A DNA stretch of 64,000 bases from Neisseria sp. oral taxon 014 str. F0314 (GCF_005886145.1 NZ_CP040504.1:2108001-2172000); one strand, 5' to 3'; shown: positions 1-10,940, counted from the stretch's first letter. Translations and numbers: made by a program. The notes: generated by a model from the sequence alone, not told the origin.

Positions 1-669
1 CAAACGCGTCGCCAGCTGGGTATTTCATCGGATATGCATGACTACAGCCGCACCATGTTTGTCTGCCGTATGAGGCATACTTTATCCAACCAACACACGG
101 CATACGAATGTTTCCATTACGGCCGTACGATTGCATTGCTGCCGCTGGAAGAATATCTGACCAATACGGTGATTACCGTAGACAGCGATAAAGCGGAAAC
201 GATTAAAAATCTTAGTCCCGAAGAGTTGGCGGCTACAGTGAAAGAACAGTTGAAAGGCCGCTTGGGGGATATGGAATTGGTCAGTACCATCCATAATTAC
301 CCATTGGTAGGTATGATTGCCCAACGGTTTTACGGTACGCGCAGTGCTTTGATAGGCGATGCCGCAGTGGGTATGCATCCTGTTACGGCTCATGGTTTTA
401 ACTTGGGATTGTCCAGTGCCGATATTTTGGCCAAACTGGTTCTTGAAGCCGAGCAGCGCGGGCAGGATATTGGCGCTTCCAGTTTGTTGGAAAAATACAG
501 CAGTAAACACATGTTGCATGCCCAGCCGATTTACCACGGCACGAATATGTTGTTGAAACTTTTTACTAATGAGACTGCTCCGGCTAAATTGTTACGCGGG
601 TTGGTTCTGCGGGCCAGTAATAATTTCCCGCCGCTGAAAAAATTGATTACCAAGCAGTTGACCGGCTGA
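1..669 (+). CDS. ubiM: UbiH/COQ6-family FAD monooxygenase, C-terminal part (UbiM-like)
   Basis: The reading frame is open from base 1, so the N-terminal FAD-binding (GxGxxG) half lies outside the window; 222 codons are visible. The motif ALIGDAAVGMHPVTAHGFNL is the conserved GD(A)..HP..G.G.NLG segment of flavin hydroxylases of ubiquinone synthesis, which contacts the FAD ribityl chain. In Neisseria the member of this family is UbiM, which hydroxylates the ubiquinone ring. The assignment to UbiM rather than UbiH/UbiF is inference from the genus. The gene ends at a strong DUS hairpin. Confidence 0.65.
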   Translation, partial: QTRRQLGISSDMHDYSRTMFVCRMRHTLSNQHTAYECFHYGRTIALLPLEEYLTNTVITVDSDKAETIKNLSPEELAATVKEQLKGRLGDMELVSTIHNYPLVGMIAQRFYGTRSALIGDAAVGMHPVTAHGFNLGLSSADILAKLVLEAEQRGQDIGASSLLEKYSSKHMLHAQPIYHGTNMLLKLFTNETAPAKLLRGLVLRASNNFPPLKKLITKQLTG

Positions 670-686
670 TTGGGTGTGGATAACCG

Positions 687-727
687 AAGGCCGTCTGAAA
701 CGATTAATCGTTTCAGACGGCCTTTTT
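687..727. terminator. DUS inverted repeat terminator
   Basis: Two head-to-head DUS copies form AAGGCCGTCTGAAACGAT/ATCGTTTCAGACGGCC followed by a T run. It lies between the convergent ubiM-like gene and the queuosine transporter and can terminate both. Confidence 0.85.
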
Positions 728-736
728 AGTATGAGG

Positions 737-1423
737 CTAAGATTCTTGGGTCAATATTAAAGTGTTGTTTTCTGAATCGGATTGTTTCAGTGCGGTCAGC
801 TTTTTCGTCAGAATATTTAAAATCACACCATAGGCCGGAAGGAAAAATAAGGTACAGATAATCAATTTGAACAAATAATCGACCAAGGCAATACCTGGCC
901 AGTGTGCAGCCATAAATTCGTCGCTGCCCGAATAAAAGGCGATACTGAAAAACATCAGCGTATCAAGAGCATTGCCGAATATGGTTGAAGCGGCTGGTGC
1001 AATCCACCATGTTTTCAGACGGCGTAACCTAGTAAACACAAAAATATCTAAAATCTGGCCGAATACATAAGCCGAAAAGCTGGCAAGAGCGATGCGCCCG
1101 ACGAATGAATTAAATTGGGATAAGGCTGCCCAACCGGTCCAATTGCCGCTGCTGAACAGTACGGAAAATACGTATGACAGTAATAGGGCAGGAAGCATTA
1201 CCCAAAAAATAATTCTGCGCGCCAGCCGCGAGCCGAAAATCCGTACGGTTAAATCGGTGGCTAAAAAGATAAAAGGAAAAGTAAATGCCCCCCATGTGGT
1301 ATGTATGTTGAAAATGCTAAAGGGAAATTGAACCAGATAATTACTGGCCGCGATAATCAGGATGTGGAATAACGCGAGCCAAAATAGGGCCTTTTGCTGT
1401 TGGACTTGAGTGAAATGATACAT
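737..1423 (-). CDS. yhhQ: YhhQ/QPTR-family queuosine precursor transporter
   Basis: A 228-residue membrane protein with about six hydrophobic helices. The pattern FPFIFLATDLTVRIFG and the polar helix NALDTLMFFSIAF are typical of the VUT/QPTR (YhhQ) family, which imports preQ0, preQ1 or queuine for queuosine tRNA modification. It lies downstream of queF on the same strand, separated by 91 bases that include a DUS pair. The linkage to queF supports a role in 7-deazaguanine salvage; which precursor is taken up cannot be told from the sequence. Confidence 0.85.
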   Translation of the reverse strand: MYHFTQVQQQKALFWLALFHILIIAASNYLVQFPFSIFNIHTTWGAFTFPFIFLATDLTVRIFGSRLARRIIFWVMLPALLLSYVFSVLFSSGNWTGWAALSQFNSFVGRIALASFSAYVFGQILDIFVFTRLRRLKTWWIAPAASTIFGNALDTLMFFSIAFYSGSDEFMAAHWPGIALVDYLFKLIICTLFFLPAYGVILNILTKKLTALKQSDSENNTLILTQES

Positions 1424-1450
1424 AGTGTGTTTTAGTCTTTTAAAAAAATG

Positions 1451-1489
1451 GTTTCAGACGGCCTTTTGAATGAATGAGGCCGTCTGAAA
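1451..1489. repeat. DUS inverted pair between queF and yhhQ
   Basis: TTTCAGACGGCC and GGCCGTCTGAAA arms around a 14-base loop. It lies between two genes read in the same direction, so it may act as a partial terminator within a queF-yhhQ unit. Confidence 0.75.
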
Positions 1490-1514
1490 GTGAAGAAAGG
1501 TAGTTGAGTACGGG

Positions 1515-1988
1515 TTACAAGGCGTCGTATTTAAACAAACGCTCACGCGCCAATGTTTCAAATTCTGTCTTGGGTTTGCCGTAATTGGCAAAAGGATGGA
1601 TAGCGATACCGCCGCGCGGTGTGAATTCACCGCATACTTCGATGTATTTCGGATCCATCAGTTTAATCAGGTCATTCATAATGATATTGACACAGTCTTC
1701 ATGAAAATCACCATGGTTACGAAAGCTGAACAGATAAAGCTTGAGTGATTTGCTTTCTACCATTTTAACCGACGGAATGTAGCGGATATGAATGGTCGCG
1801 AAATCCGGCTGTCCCGTTATTGGACACAGGCTGGTAAATTCGGGACAAATGAATTTGACGAAATAATCGTTGTTGGGATGTTTGTTATCGAATGCTTCCA
1901 ATATAGATGGATTGTATTCGGACGGGTATTGGGTCTTCTGATTGCCCAGCAGCGAGATGCCGCCCAGTTCTTCGGTATTACGAGACAT
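1515..1988 (-). CDS. queF: NADPH-dependent 7-cyano-7-deazaguanine reductase QueF
   Basis: 157 residues, the short unimodular QueF type. It reduces the nitrile of preQ0 to the aminomethyl group of preQ1 in queuosine synthesis. The substrate thioimide cysteine is in [18 protein letters not shown], and the segment [21 protein letters not shown] carries the ESKS and FRNHxxFHE motifs shared with GTP cyclohydrolase-like T-folds. The frame stays open upstream to about 2129, but I chose the ATG at 1988: it has AAGGAA nine bases upstream, and the family begins at MSRNTEE. The upstream part is a non-coding riboswitch leader. Confidence 0.93.
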   Translation of the reverse strand: MSRNTEELGGISLLGNQKTQYPSEYNPSILEAFDNKHPNNDYFVKFICPEFTSLCPITGQPDFATIHIRYIPSVKMVESKSLKLYLFSFRNHGDFHEDCVNIIMNDLIKLMDPKYIEVCGEFTPRGGIAIHPFANYGKPKTEFETLARERLFKYDAL

Positions 1989-1995
1989 TTTGGAT

Positions 1996-2034
1996 TTCCT
2001 TAGTTTTTTAATGTGGGAGGATTTCGAACCACGA
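1996..2034 (-). promoter_or_regulatory. preQ1-I riboswitch in the queF leader
   Basis: On the minus strand the leader reads CGTGG, a loop TTCGAAATCCT, CCCAC, then ATTAAAAAACTAAGGA immediately before the queF start. This is the class I preQ1 pattern: a short GC stem, a C-containing loop and an A-rich tail ending in CUAAGGA that folds back as a pseudoknot. The Shine-Dalgarno sequence AAGGA is part of the tail, so ligand binding should hide it and block queF translation. The match is by eye to the well-known B. subtilis aptamer. Confidence 0.85.
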
Positions 2035-2551
2035 TGCGGGATTTTAATATAAATGGGGAAAATAGTGTGGAAAATGATACAGATGCGAAAAATGAGGTTG
2101 GTGTTTTTTATCTTGGAATATCCGAACAATGAAGCCGACTGTAAGTAACTGGCATTTAGTTGATTGAAATTTGAGGTAAATTTTCAGTAATTTTGTACTG
2201 AGAAATAGTATCGGCATGATAAGAGTTGAACTAAGTTCAGAGAGGTAATCTCTAATGCTAATTCATCATGGATAAGGCGCAAATCAAAAAGTATATTATG
2301 TAATAATCATGTATTATAAAAGATATATCAGTCACTTAACCTCAAATAATAATATCTTATATGCATAATAACACCCGTTTGTTGTTTGTAGAAACCGATT
2401 GTCAGATTTTTATTATAAAAATAATAAGCTGAATTAGTATACCGCTACACAGTCAGTACTCAGTACACATTATTTAAGCGGGCGGGCGGTATCTTAGTCT
2501 GTTCCGCGGCCTCTAAGGCAAATCTAATTTTATTAACGAAGAGAATATACA
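2035..2551. other. AT-rich intergenic region upstream of the MarR gene
   Basis: About 500 bases with no convincing gene. It should carry the divergent promoters for queF and for the efflux locus. Visible elements are two adjacent small palindromes (TGAACTAAGTTCA at 2227-2239 and an AGAGA/TCTCT pair at 2241-2254) and a CAGTAC direct repeat at 2454-2466. Any of these could be operator sites for the MarR protein, but nothing proves it. Confidence 0.5.
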
Positions 2552-3046
2552 ATGAGTTTTTCACAAGCTGAATTAGTCAACGCGCTGCGTTTGTTATCTG
2601 GACGCTTGCCTGAATTTTCGGAACAACAAACCCAAGTGGGCAGATTACTGCGAATTGTAACCGAGCGTCTGAGCGACCATTTGAATGAAAACCTGAAAGT
2701 ATTAGGTATCAATGAGAATTTGTGGTTCGCTATGATGGCAGTGTATGTCAGCCCGAACAGCGAGATACTGCCTTCGCGCCTGAGCGATATGATGGATTTG
2801 ACCCGTACCAGTGCGACGCGTCTGTCTGATGAAATGGTGGAACGAGGATGGGTGGAACGGCATATCAATCAGCAAGACCGCCGTCAGATTGTGTTAAAAT
2901 TGACTCCCGAAGGTGAAGCGTTTATCCAAAAAGTGTGGCCGCAGGTATCCAGTAAAAGCGGTGAAGCTTGGCAGGATTTCACCAATGAAGATTACGCCCA
3001 GTTGCAATATCTATTGAGCAAGTTGCTGAACCGTTTGGAAGGCTGA
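2552..3046 (+). CDS. MarR/EmrR-family transcriptional regulator
   Basis: 164 residues with a winged-helix core: the recognition helix region LSDMMDLTRTSATRLSDEMV is followed by a wing with the conserved DRR signature (NQQDRRQIVLKLTPEGE). It is the first gene of an efflux locus (outer-membrane lipoprotein, membrane-fusion protein, MFS pump), the same logic as E. coli emrRAB. By analogy it probably represses the locus and is released by pump substrates such as lipophilic weak acids. It is not closely similar to FarR of pathogenic Neisseria as I remember that protein. Confidence 0.85.
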   Translation: MSFSQAELVNALRLLSGRLPEFSEQQTQVGRLLRIVTERLSDHLNENLKVLGINENLWFAMMAVYVSPNSEILPSRLSDMMDLTRTSATRLSDEMVERGWVERHINQQDRRQIVLKLTPEGEAFIQKVWPQVSSKSGEAWQDFTNEDYAQLQYLLSKLLNRLEG

Positions 3047-3093
3047 TTGCAGACAATAAATATGGCAGGCGTAGGATTAACACGGAGTCTGTC

Positions 3094-4488
3094 ATGAAAT
3101 TCAATATTGCCAAATGGAGCATAGGCGTTTTAACCGTATGTACGTTAAGTGCCTGTGCCCAATTCGGCAAACAGGCGCCGTTGGAAGAACCAACGGCGTA
3201 TTCATTATCCGAAGGCAAATCAGCAGTAATGGCTAAAGATGCGTGGTGGCTGCAACTACACGATAAAAAACTTAATTTGCTGATTGCCCAAGCGATTCAA
3301 ACATCTCCCGATTTAAGAGTAGCGAAAGCTCGTTTTGATCAGGCTCAGGCACAACTGGGTCTTACGGAGGCAGCAACCAAAACCCAAATAGGTTTTTCGG
3401 TGCGCGGAGCCGGAGCATATGTTTCACCCAAGCCTGCTTCGCGGCAAGGTGAAACAGATAATACTCTGTTGCTGGCCAATGCAGCCTTGCAAGGAAGCTG
3501 GGAGTTTGATTTTTGGGGTAAAAACCGGAATCAAATTGCTTCAGTTTTAGGTAAACGGCAGGCAATTCTTTATGAGGCCCGCCAGACAAGAATTATGTTG
3601 GCCAATGCCGTGGCTGCACAGTATTTTGCTTGGCAATCTTTAGAGGAACAGCAAAAATTGCTTGCCCGTCGTACTGAAACGGCTGATAAAACTCTACAAC
3701 TGATGCAGCGGCGTGTCCGAGCAAAGCTGATGCCGCCTGAATCACTTTATCAGATAGAATTGTTACAGCATCGTTTACAGTTGGAGCGACTGTCATTAGA
3801 GCAGCAAACTGCCAAAGTCCGTAACAGCTTGTCGGCTTTGACTGGAAATGCGCCATATACGTTGCCCGTTCGGTTTCCCGAAGAGATGGCAAACGTACCA
3901 AATTTACCTGTCGACAGAATTTATGCTGATCTGCTTGCTGTACGCCCTGATATTGCAGTTCAAAAATCGCTTTTGGAATCAAAATATCATGCGATTAAAT
4001 CAACTGAGGCCGAGTTTTATCCCAATATTGAATTGAAAGTGTTAGCCGGCATGGCGCATATTGATGCGTTTAATGTGATACATGGGCGTAATTCGGCAAT
4101 GCTTGGCATACTTCCTGCATTAAATCTTCCAATTTTTACTTCCGGAGCGTTACAGTCTAAATTGTGGGGTAGGCGTGCCGAATATAACGAACAAGTTGCG
4201 ATATATGATCGGACAGTCTTAAACGCTATGCGTTCGGCTGCGGATGCAGTAGTGGATTACCAAAGTTTGCAAGCCAAGAAACTTGTATGGGATAAAATGT
4301 TGAATACTTCCGGAAAATCAGTACGGGCGGTTCAAAACCGTGTAAAAGTTGGTTTGGAAAACGGATTGGATGTGTTGCAAAAACAGGAAGAAAGGTTGCA
4401 GCTCCAAATGCAGGCAGTCCAATATCAAGCGGAATACCTGACGGCATGGAGTAACTTACATGCTCAGTTGGGTGGTGGTGTCAAATAA
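3094..4488 (+). CDS. Outer-membrane efflux lipoprotein (NodT/TolC family)
   Basis: 464 residues. The N terminus has a lipoprotein signal peptide with lipobox LSAC. Two OEP repeats follow (residues ~45-240 and ~265-455) with long coiled-coil helices, including SPDLRVAKARFDQAQAQLG and the second-half counterpart VRPDIAVQKSLLESKYHAIK. Such proteins form the trimeric exit duct of tripartite pumps. It lies 47 bases after the MarR gene and precedes the adaptor and pump genes, so this locus carries its own exit duct rather than relying on MtrE. Confidence 0.88.
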   Translation: MKFNIAKWSIGVLTVCTLSACAQFGKQAPLEEPTAYSLSEGKSAVMAKDAWWLQLHDKKLNLLIAQAIQTSPDLRVAKARFDQAQAQLGLTEAATKTQIGFSVRGAGAYVSPKPASRQGETDNTLLLANAALQGSWEFDFWGKNRNQIASVLGKRQAILYEARQTRIMLANAVAAQYFAWQSLEEQQKLLARRTETADKTLQLMQRRVRAKLMPPESLYQIELLQHRLQLERLSLEQQTAKVRNSLSALTGNAPYTLPVRFPEEMANVPNLPVDRIYADLLAVRPDIAVQKSLLESKYHAIKSTEAEFYPNIELKVLAGMAHIDAFNVIHGRNSAMLGILPALNLPIFTSGALQSKLWGRRAEYNEQVAIYDRTVLNAMRSAADAVVDYQSLQAKKLVWDKMLNTSGKSVRAVQNRVKVGLENGLDVLQKQEERLQLQMQAVQYQAEYLTAWSNLHAQLGGGVK

Positions 4489-4846
4489 CTGTCAGCGATT
4501 TTCAGACGGCCTAGATTGTTGTATCGCGAAAATTCAATTTCTACTTTGATTTTTTACAGGGACGATTACTTGAAGGGAATGTTGAAAGAATTATCTGGAA
4601 TCTGATGTAGTCTAGGTAAAATTACTTGTGTTACTGTAAATATATATTGATATTATTGCTTGATTAAATAGTAAAGCAATTATAGAATGCGCCGTTCTTT
4701 ATTAAGTGTTTAAATTAACTATATAAAATTTCTTTTGGCATAAATTTTTGTCCGTAAATCGGTATGATTAAAATATTTTTAGGTAATATATTGTTTCATA
4801 ATAGAAAATTATAATCAATTGAACTTGTAATCGGGATTGTAAACTC
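4489..4846. other. AT-rich intergenic region before the adaptor gene
   Basis: 358 bases without an ORF. It has one single DUS near 4500 and a very AT-rich stretch at 4610-4830 that could hold a separate promoter for the adaptor and pump genes. I see no clear terminator or repeat. Confidence 0.5.
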
Positions 4847-6034
4847 ATGAGCAACAAGCAGGAAAATGCTTCCGTCAAGAGTGGAACGGAGGCATTGAGA
4901 ACCGATTTTCCATATCGCCGCAAACGCAACCTGACGTTAGTTACTTTGCTGTTTATTATTATTGCGTTAGGTGTCACGCTAGCTTATTTTTTATTTTGGC
5001 AGCATGAAGAGGAAACGGAAGATGCCTATGTAGCGGGACATTTGGTGCAGATTACGCCGCAAATTACTGGAACGGTACGCAAAGTAATGTTTGACGACAC
5101 CGAGCTGGTCAAAAAAGGCGATGTGTTGATTACGTTGGACGACAGTGATTTTCAGTTGGCCTATGACCGTGCTCAAAATGAGCTGATTCAGGCCATTCGT
5201 CAGAATAAACAGCAAACGGCCACCAATTCGCAAGCAAAGGCACAAGTCTTGTTGAGAAAGGCCGATTTGGCGCGCGCGCAAGCTGATTTAAGGCGTAGAG
5301 AGTTGCTTTCGGGAACAGACGCGATTTCGGGAGAAGAATTGAGTCATGCCCGTGCCGCCGTAGTGCAGGCTCAGGCTGCGTTGAAAGCTGTTGAAGCGGC
5401 GGAAACTTCTGCTCAGGCCGCTATCGGGAATAATATTCCGTTGCGCCAGCAACCTGCTGTTCAGACGGCCGTCAGCCGCATAAAAGATGCGTGGCTTAAT
5501 TTGCAACGTACACAAATCCATGCTCCGATAGCGGGGCAGGTTGCCAAGCGTAATGTTCAGGTCGGACAACGCATTACGCAAGGGGTTCCCTTGATGGCAG
5601 TGGTTCCGCTCGATAATTTATGGGTGGATGCCAATTTTAAAGAATCCCAATTGCGTAAAATGCGCATTGGTCAATCGGTTGAAATGGTGTCCGACCTTTA
5701 TGGCAGTAAAGTAGTTTATCACGGTAAAGTGATGGGCCTGTCGGCAGGAACGGGCAGTGCGTTTTCACTATTGCCGGCACAAAATGCAACGGGTAATTGG
5801 ATTAAAGTGGTACAACGTGTTCCAGTTCGTATCAGTCTTGATCCAAGGGAGTTGCGTGCTAATCCGTTACGGATGGGGCTGTCAATGACGGTAAAAGTTG
5901 ATATTTCTGAATCTACGGGAAAAGGAATGGCTTCTACGGCGGAAAAAGGCACGGTACTTCCGGAAACAGACAAAGTAGATTGGGCTGTGGCTGATGCTTT
6001 AATTGAGAAAATATTTGAGAAATATTCAAAATAA
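4847..6034 (+). CDS. EmrA/HlyD-family periplasmic adaptor
   Basis: 395 residues. A cytoplasmic tail is followed by one membrane helix (LTLVTLLFIIIALGVTLAYF), the EmrA signature ETEDAYVAGHLVQITPQITG, a lipoyl/barrel-sandwich domain, a long alpha-helical hairpin (~residues 105-205) and a beta-barrel domain. It links an inner-membrane MFS pump to an outer-membrane duct. The upstream duct gene and downstream pump gene complete the system. The final ~35 residues are low-complexity and poorly conserved in such families. Confidence 0.9.
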   Translation: MSNKQENASVKSGTEALRTDFPYRRKRNLTLVTLLFIIIALGVTLAYFLFWQHEEETEDAYVAGHLVQITPQITGTVRKVMFDDTELVKKGDVLITLDDSDFQLAYDRAQNELIQAIRQNKQQTATNSQAKAQVLLRKADLARAQADLRRRELLSGTDAISGEELSHARAAVVQAQAALKAVEAAETSAQAAIGNNIPLRQQPAVQTAVSRIKDAWLNLQRTQIHAPIAGQVAKRNVQVGQRITQGVPLMAVVPLDNLWVDANFKESQLRKMRIGQSVEMVSDLYGSKVVYHGKVMGLSAGTGSAFSLLPAQNATGNWIKVVQRVPVRISLDPRELRANPLRMGLSMTVKVDISESTGKGMASTAEKGTVLPETDKVDWAVADALIEKIFEKYSK

Positions 6035-6037
6035 CGT

Positions 6038-6073
6038 TTCAGACGGCCTTCGGAATAAAAAGGCCGTCTGAAT
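6038..6073. repeat. DUS inverted pair between adaptor and pump genes
   Basis: TTCAGACGGCCTT and AAAAGGCCGTCTGAA arms, followed by TTTTTAT. It resembles a terminator but lies inside an apparent operon, so it may attenuate transcription into the pump gene. Confidence 0.75.
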
Positions 6074-6091
6074 TTTTATAGGTGGTTGTCA

Positions 6092-6132
6092 AATAATGTA
6101 TGGTTTGCACCGACAGCAAACCATACATTATT
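6092..6132 (+). promoter_or_regulatory. Perfect 17-bp inverted repeat before the MFS pump gene
   Basis: AATAATGTATGGTTTGC and its exact reverse complement flank a 7-base loop ACCGACA, ending about 54 bases before the pump start codon. There is no U-tract after it and it is not a DUS. It could be an RNA hairpin in the leader of the pump mRNA (stability, anti-attenuation, translation control) or a dimeric repressor site. Confidence 0.7.
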
Positions 6133-6185
6133 CGAGTAGAATCGGATATGTTTTAAAGGCGTGTCTGGGAAATGGTAGTATAAAA

Positions 6186-7712
6186 ATGGCTTATCCTCCT
6201 TTGCAGGGATTCAGGCTAGTATGGGTGACGTTTTCATTAAGTCTTGCTGTGTTTATGGAAGTGCTGGATACGACGATTGCGAATGTGGCGGTGCCTGTGA
6301 TTGCCGGTGATTTGGGCGCGGCACTTACTCAAGGAACATGGGTGATTACTTCGTTTGCCGTTGCTAATGCGATTTCAGTACCCCTGACGGGCTTTTTGGC
6401 TAAACGTTTCGGTGAAGTGAGGCTGTTTATCGGTTCGGTAATCGGGTTCGTCATTATGTCATGGCTATGCGGAATTGCACCTAATTTGCAATTACTGGTC
6501 TTGTTCCGGATATTGCAGGGATTCATTGCCGGACCGTTAATTCCTTTATCTCAAAGTCTGTTGATGGCTTCTTACCCGCTTGAAAAAAGAACATTGGCAC
6601 TGGCACTTTGGGCAATGACAGTCGTGGTCGCACCTGTGCTCGGACCGATTTTGGGCGGTTGGATTTCGAATAATTGGCATTGGGGCTGGATTTTCTTTAT
6701 TAATGTTCCCATCGGTATCGTTTCTGCTGTTATTGCGTGGAAACAGTTAGGAAACCGGGAAACAGAAATTTTTAAAACACCCATTGATTTCATCGGCTTG
6801 GTATTGATGATAGTTGGTGTGGGTGCATTACAGATGATGCTTGACAGGGGCAAGGAACTGGATTGGTTTGAATCCAATGAAATTATTATTTGGGGAATTA
6901 CAGCAACAGTCTGCTTAATTTACTTTATCGTATGGGAATTGGGGGAAAAGCATCCTGTTGTAGATTTGTCTTTGTTTAAAGATAGGAATTTTACTATTGG
7001 AGTTTTGACGACTTCGCTAGGTTTTATGGTGTACATGGGTACACTAACCCTATTGCCTTTAGTATTGCAGTCGAATTTGGGTTACACCGCAACATGGGCG
7101 GGGTTAGCAGCTGCGCCGGTGGGATTGTTGCCAATCTTGCTGTCTCCGATTATTGGCCGGTTCGGCAATAGGGTGGATATGCGGATACTGGTTATGACTA
7201 GTTTCCTTGTGTTTGCCTTCACTTTTTATTGGCGTACCGATTTTTATGCGGGTATGGATATGAAGAATGTGGTTTGGCCGCAATTTTGGCAGGGACTGGG
7301 AGTGGCCATGTTCTTTTTGCCACTAACGACCATTACATTGTCGCATATGAAGGGAGAACAAATTGCTTCCGCCAGTAGTTTATCGAATTTTTTGCGGGTA
7401 TTTATGGGTGGTGTCGGAGTTTCAATCGTTAGTACGATGTGGGAACGTAGAGAAGCTTTGCATCATACCCAGTTAACTGAACAAATTACACCGTATTCGG
7501 AAATCGTTCGTCAAACTGTCGATGGAATGGCACAGTTAGGATCAGGCGAGGAGCAAACATTAAGATCTATTAACAATATCATTACACAACAAGGATTTAT
7601 TATCGGTTCAAATGAGATTTTCTTGGCAGGTAGTATTTTGTTTATTGTAATGATAGTTATTATTTGGGGAGCCAAACCACCATTTGGAGGTGTCAGTGAC
7701 GGAAGACATTAA
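6186..7712 (+). CDS. EmrB-type DHA2 MFS multidrug transporter
   Basis: About 508 residues and 14 hydrophobic segments, as in DHA2 drug:H+ antiporters. Helix 1 carries the LDTTIANVAVP signature (motif D1), the loop after helix 2 has GFLAKRFGEVRLF (motif A), and helix 5 has VVAPVLGPILGGWI (motif C of antiporters). I prefer the ATG at 6186 (MAYPPLQGF) to an earlier in-frame start at 6096, because the earlier one would translate the 17-bp inverted repeat. With its adaptor and outer-membrane partners it should expel lipophilic toxins across both membranes. Confidence 0.9.
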   Translation: MAYPPLQGFRLVWVTFSLSLAVFMEVLDTTIANVAVPVIAGDLGAALTQGTWVITSFAVANAISVPLTGFLAKRFGEVRLFIGSVIGFVIMSWLCGIAPNLQLLVLFRILQGFIAGPLIPLSQSLLMASYPLEKRTLALALWAMTVVVAPVLGPILGGWISNNWHWGWIFFINVPIGIVSAVIAWKQLGNRETEIFKTPIDFIGLVLMIVGVGALQMMLDRGKELDWFESNEIIIWGITATVCLIYFIVWELGEKHPVVDLSLFKDRNFTIGVLTTSLGFMVYMGTLTLLPLVLQSNLGYTATWAGLAAAPVGLLPILLSPIIGRFGNRVDMRILVMTSFLVFAFTFYWRTDFYAGMDMKNVVWPQFWQGLGVAMFFLPLTTITLSHMKGEQIASASSLSNFLRVFMGGVGVSIVSTMWERREALHHTQLTEQITPYSEIVRQTVDGMAQLGSGEEQTLRSINNIITQQGFIIGSNEIFLAGSILFIVMIVIIWGAKPPFGGVSDGRH

Positions 7713-7730
7713 TTGTCTTTATAAGCTAGA

Positions 7731-7768
7731 GAAGAGGCCGTCTGAAAAAGTTTTCAGACGGCCTCTTC
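7731..7768. terminator. DUS inverted repeat terminator
   Basis: GAAGAGGCCGTCTGAAAA and TTTTCAGACGGCCTCTTC form an 18-bp stem with a 2-base loop between convergent pump and thrB genes. Confidence 0.88.
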
Positions 7769-7788
7769 ATTTTTAAAAGAGATGTTTT

Positions 7789-8706
7789 TTATTCCAAGTT
7801 CAATAGTAAATCTCTAAAAACATTTGGATCTTTGATAAAGGTAATTTCTCCTGATTGTGGAAAGTGGAAATCAATAAGTCGTGATACCCAGAAACGGATA
7901 CAGCCGGCACGTTGTGCAATGGGGAAGTAGATTTTTTCTTCTATAGATAAAGGGCGGATACTCTCGTAACCACTGATGAAGGCGTCCTTTAAGGATATAT
8001 CCAACTTGTTGTTCGAAGAACGTGCCCAGTCGTTGACGGCAATTGCCAAATCATACATAAAATTACCGTTACATGCATAATAAAAATCAATAAAACCAGC
8101 TACATTTTCACCGTCAAGCAAGACGTTGTCTTTAAATAGATCAGCATGAATAATGCCAGATGGCAAATGATTACCAAGGTTATTGTCCAAATGGGAAATT
8201 TCAGTTTGCAGCAAGTCAGCATCTTCTTTGCTTAATACCGGTAACAATCGTTTATATGAGTCATGCCACCAAATATCATAACGAGGATTTTTCATTTTCC
8301 AAGGGAAATCCTGTCCTGCAATATGCATTTTTGCCAGCATGGCTCCGGTATGAAAACATTGGGTGGGAGTTGGCCAGCTTGTGTCTGATCCTTTCAGGCA
8401 AGTCACTAAACAGGCAGGTTTCCCAGATAATGAAGAATCCAACTTGCCGTCTTTGCGGGAAATAGGAGAAGGGCATGCAACACCATTATTGCTTAAGTGT
8501 CTGTTTAAGCGTAGAAAAAAAGGCAATTCTTCTTGTTTTAGAGTCTCAAATATTGTAAGAACATAACGTCCAGAAGATGTGGTTAGAAAATAATTACTGT
8601 TTGTAATCCCTTGAGCAATACCTTGGAGTGAGATAAATTCTCCCAAATCGTATTGTCTAAGAAATTGGTGAATTTCGTCTTCAGAAACGCTGGTGTAAAC
8701 AGACAT
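7789..8706 (-). CDS. thrB: Homoserine kinase (aminoglycoside-phosphotransferase fold type)
   Basis: 305 residues. This is the APH/choline-kinase-like ThrB found in Neisseria, Pseudomonas and relatives, which phosphorylates homoserine for threonine synthesis. The catalytic loop is [13 protein letters not shown] (HxDxxxxN) and the metal-binding DFG-equivalent is [13 protein letters not shown]. The N-lobe segment [22 protein letters not shown] holds the nucleotide-binding strands and lysine-equivalent region. An upstream in-frame start at 8715 adds three residues; the ATG at 8706 ([11 protein letters not shown]) matches the family start. Confidence 0.92.
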   Translation of the reverse strand: MSVYTSVSEDEIHQFLRQYDLGEFISLQGIAQGITNSNYFLTTSSGRYVLTIFETLKQEELPFFLRLNRHLSNNGVACPSPISRKDGKLDSSLSGKPACLVTCLKGSDTSWPTPTQCFHTGAMLAKMHIAGQDFPWKMKNPRYDIWWHDSYKRLLPVLSKEDADLLQTEISHLDNNLGNHLPSGIIHADLFKDNVLLDGENVAGFIDFYYACNGNFMYDLAIAVNDWARSSNNKLDISLKDAFISGYESIRPLSIEEKIYFPIAQRAGCIRFWVSRLIDFHFPQSGEITFIKDPNVFRDLLLNLE

Positions 8707-8715
8707 GGTTTGCAA

Positions 8716-9164
8716 AGCCTAAAGTTTAGATACTATTTCTCTTAGTATCTTGGTAAGTAAAAAGTTCTCAACCGCTTAATCATATCAAAAATTCATTTTA
8801 CTAAAGTATAGCGATTCTTTTTTAAAGAAAATCTCTGGGCTGGGGTATTTGCCATAAAATAAAAATTTTATCGAAATATTTCTTTGAATAATAGTTATTT
8901 GCGGGTTGGGGTAAATTTTTGCGGTTGTTTGACTTGACTGGTGGGGTGTGGGAGGGGTATAGTTCGGTTCTTCGCTGCGCTGCGGCGGTGTTTCGGGCTG
9001 TTAATTATTAATTATAGCACGAAGCACGGGTTCTTTAACAATACAGATTACCGATAAGTGTGGGTGCCGAGGCCCCACACTGTTGAGAAGAAGACAAGAC
9101 GATGTTAGTAGACATTGTTCTGTTGGTTTCTTTGAAGCAGACCAGAAGTTAAGAAGTTAGAGAT
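8716..9164 (+). promoter_or_regulatory. rRNA operon promoter and leader
   Basis: The best promoter is TTGACT at 8934-8939 and TATAGT at 8958-8963, 18 bases apart. The remaining ~200 bases up to the 16S gene form the leader, including CACTTATCGGTA-type complements to the region after 16S that build the 16S processing stem (leader TACCGATAAGTGTGGG near 9049, spacer CCACACTTATCGGTA near 10731). The first part also contains the thrB promoter on the other strand. Confidence 0.75.
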
Positions 9165-10709
<1,545 letters not shown>

Positions 10710-10765
10710 GAGAGAAGGGGTTTGGGCATCCACACTTATCGGTAAACTGTAAGATGCGGCAGGAA

Positions 10766-10842
<77 letters not shown>

Positions 10843-10864
10843 GAAGCTACGGTCTGCAGGATAC

Positions 10865-10940
10865 GGGGGCATAGCTCAGTTGGTAGAGCACCTGCTTTGC
10901 AAGCAGGGGGTCATCGGTTCGATCCCGTTTGCCTCCACCA
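10865..10940 (+). tRNA. tRNA-Ala (TGC)
   Basis: A 76-base cloverleaf with encoded CCA; anticodon TGC at 10898-10900. Second spacer tRNA, 22 bases after tRNA-Ile. Confidence 0.97.
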
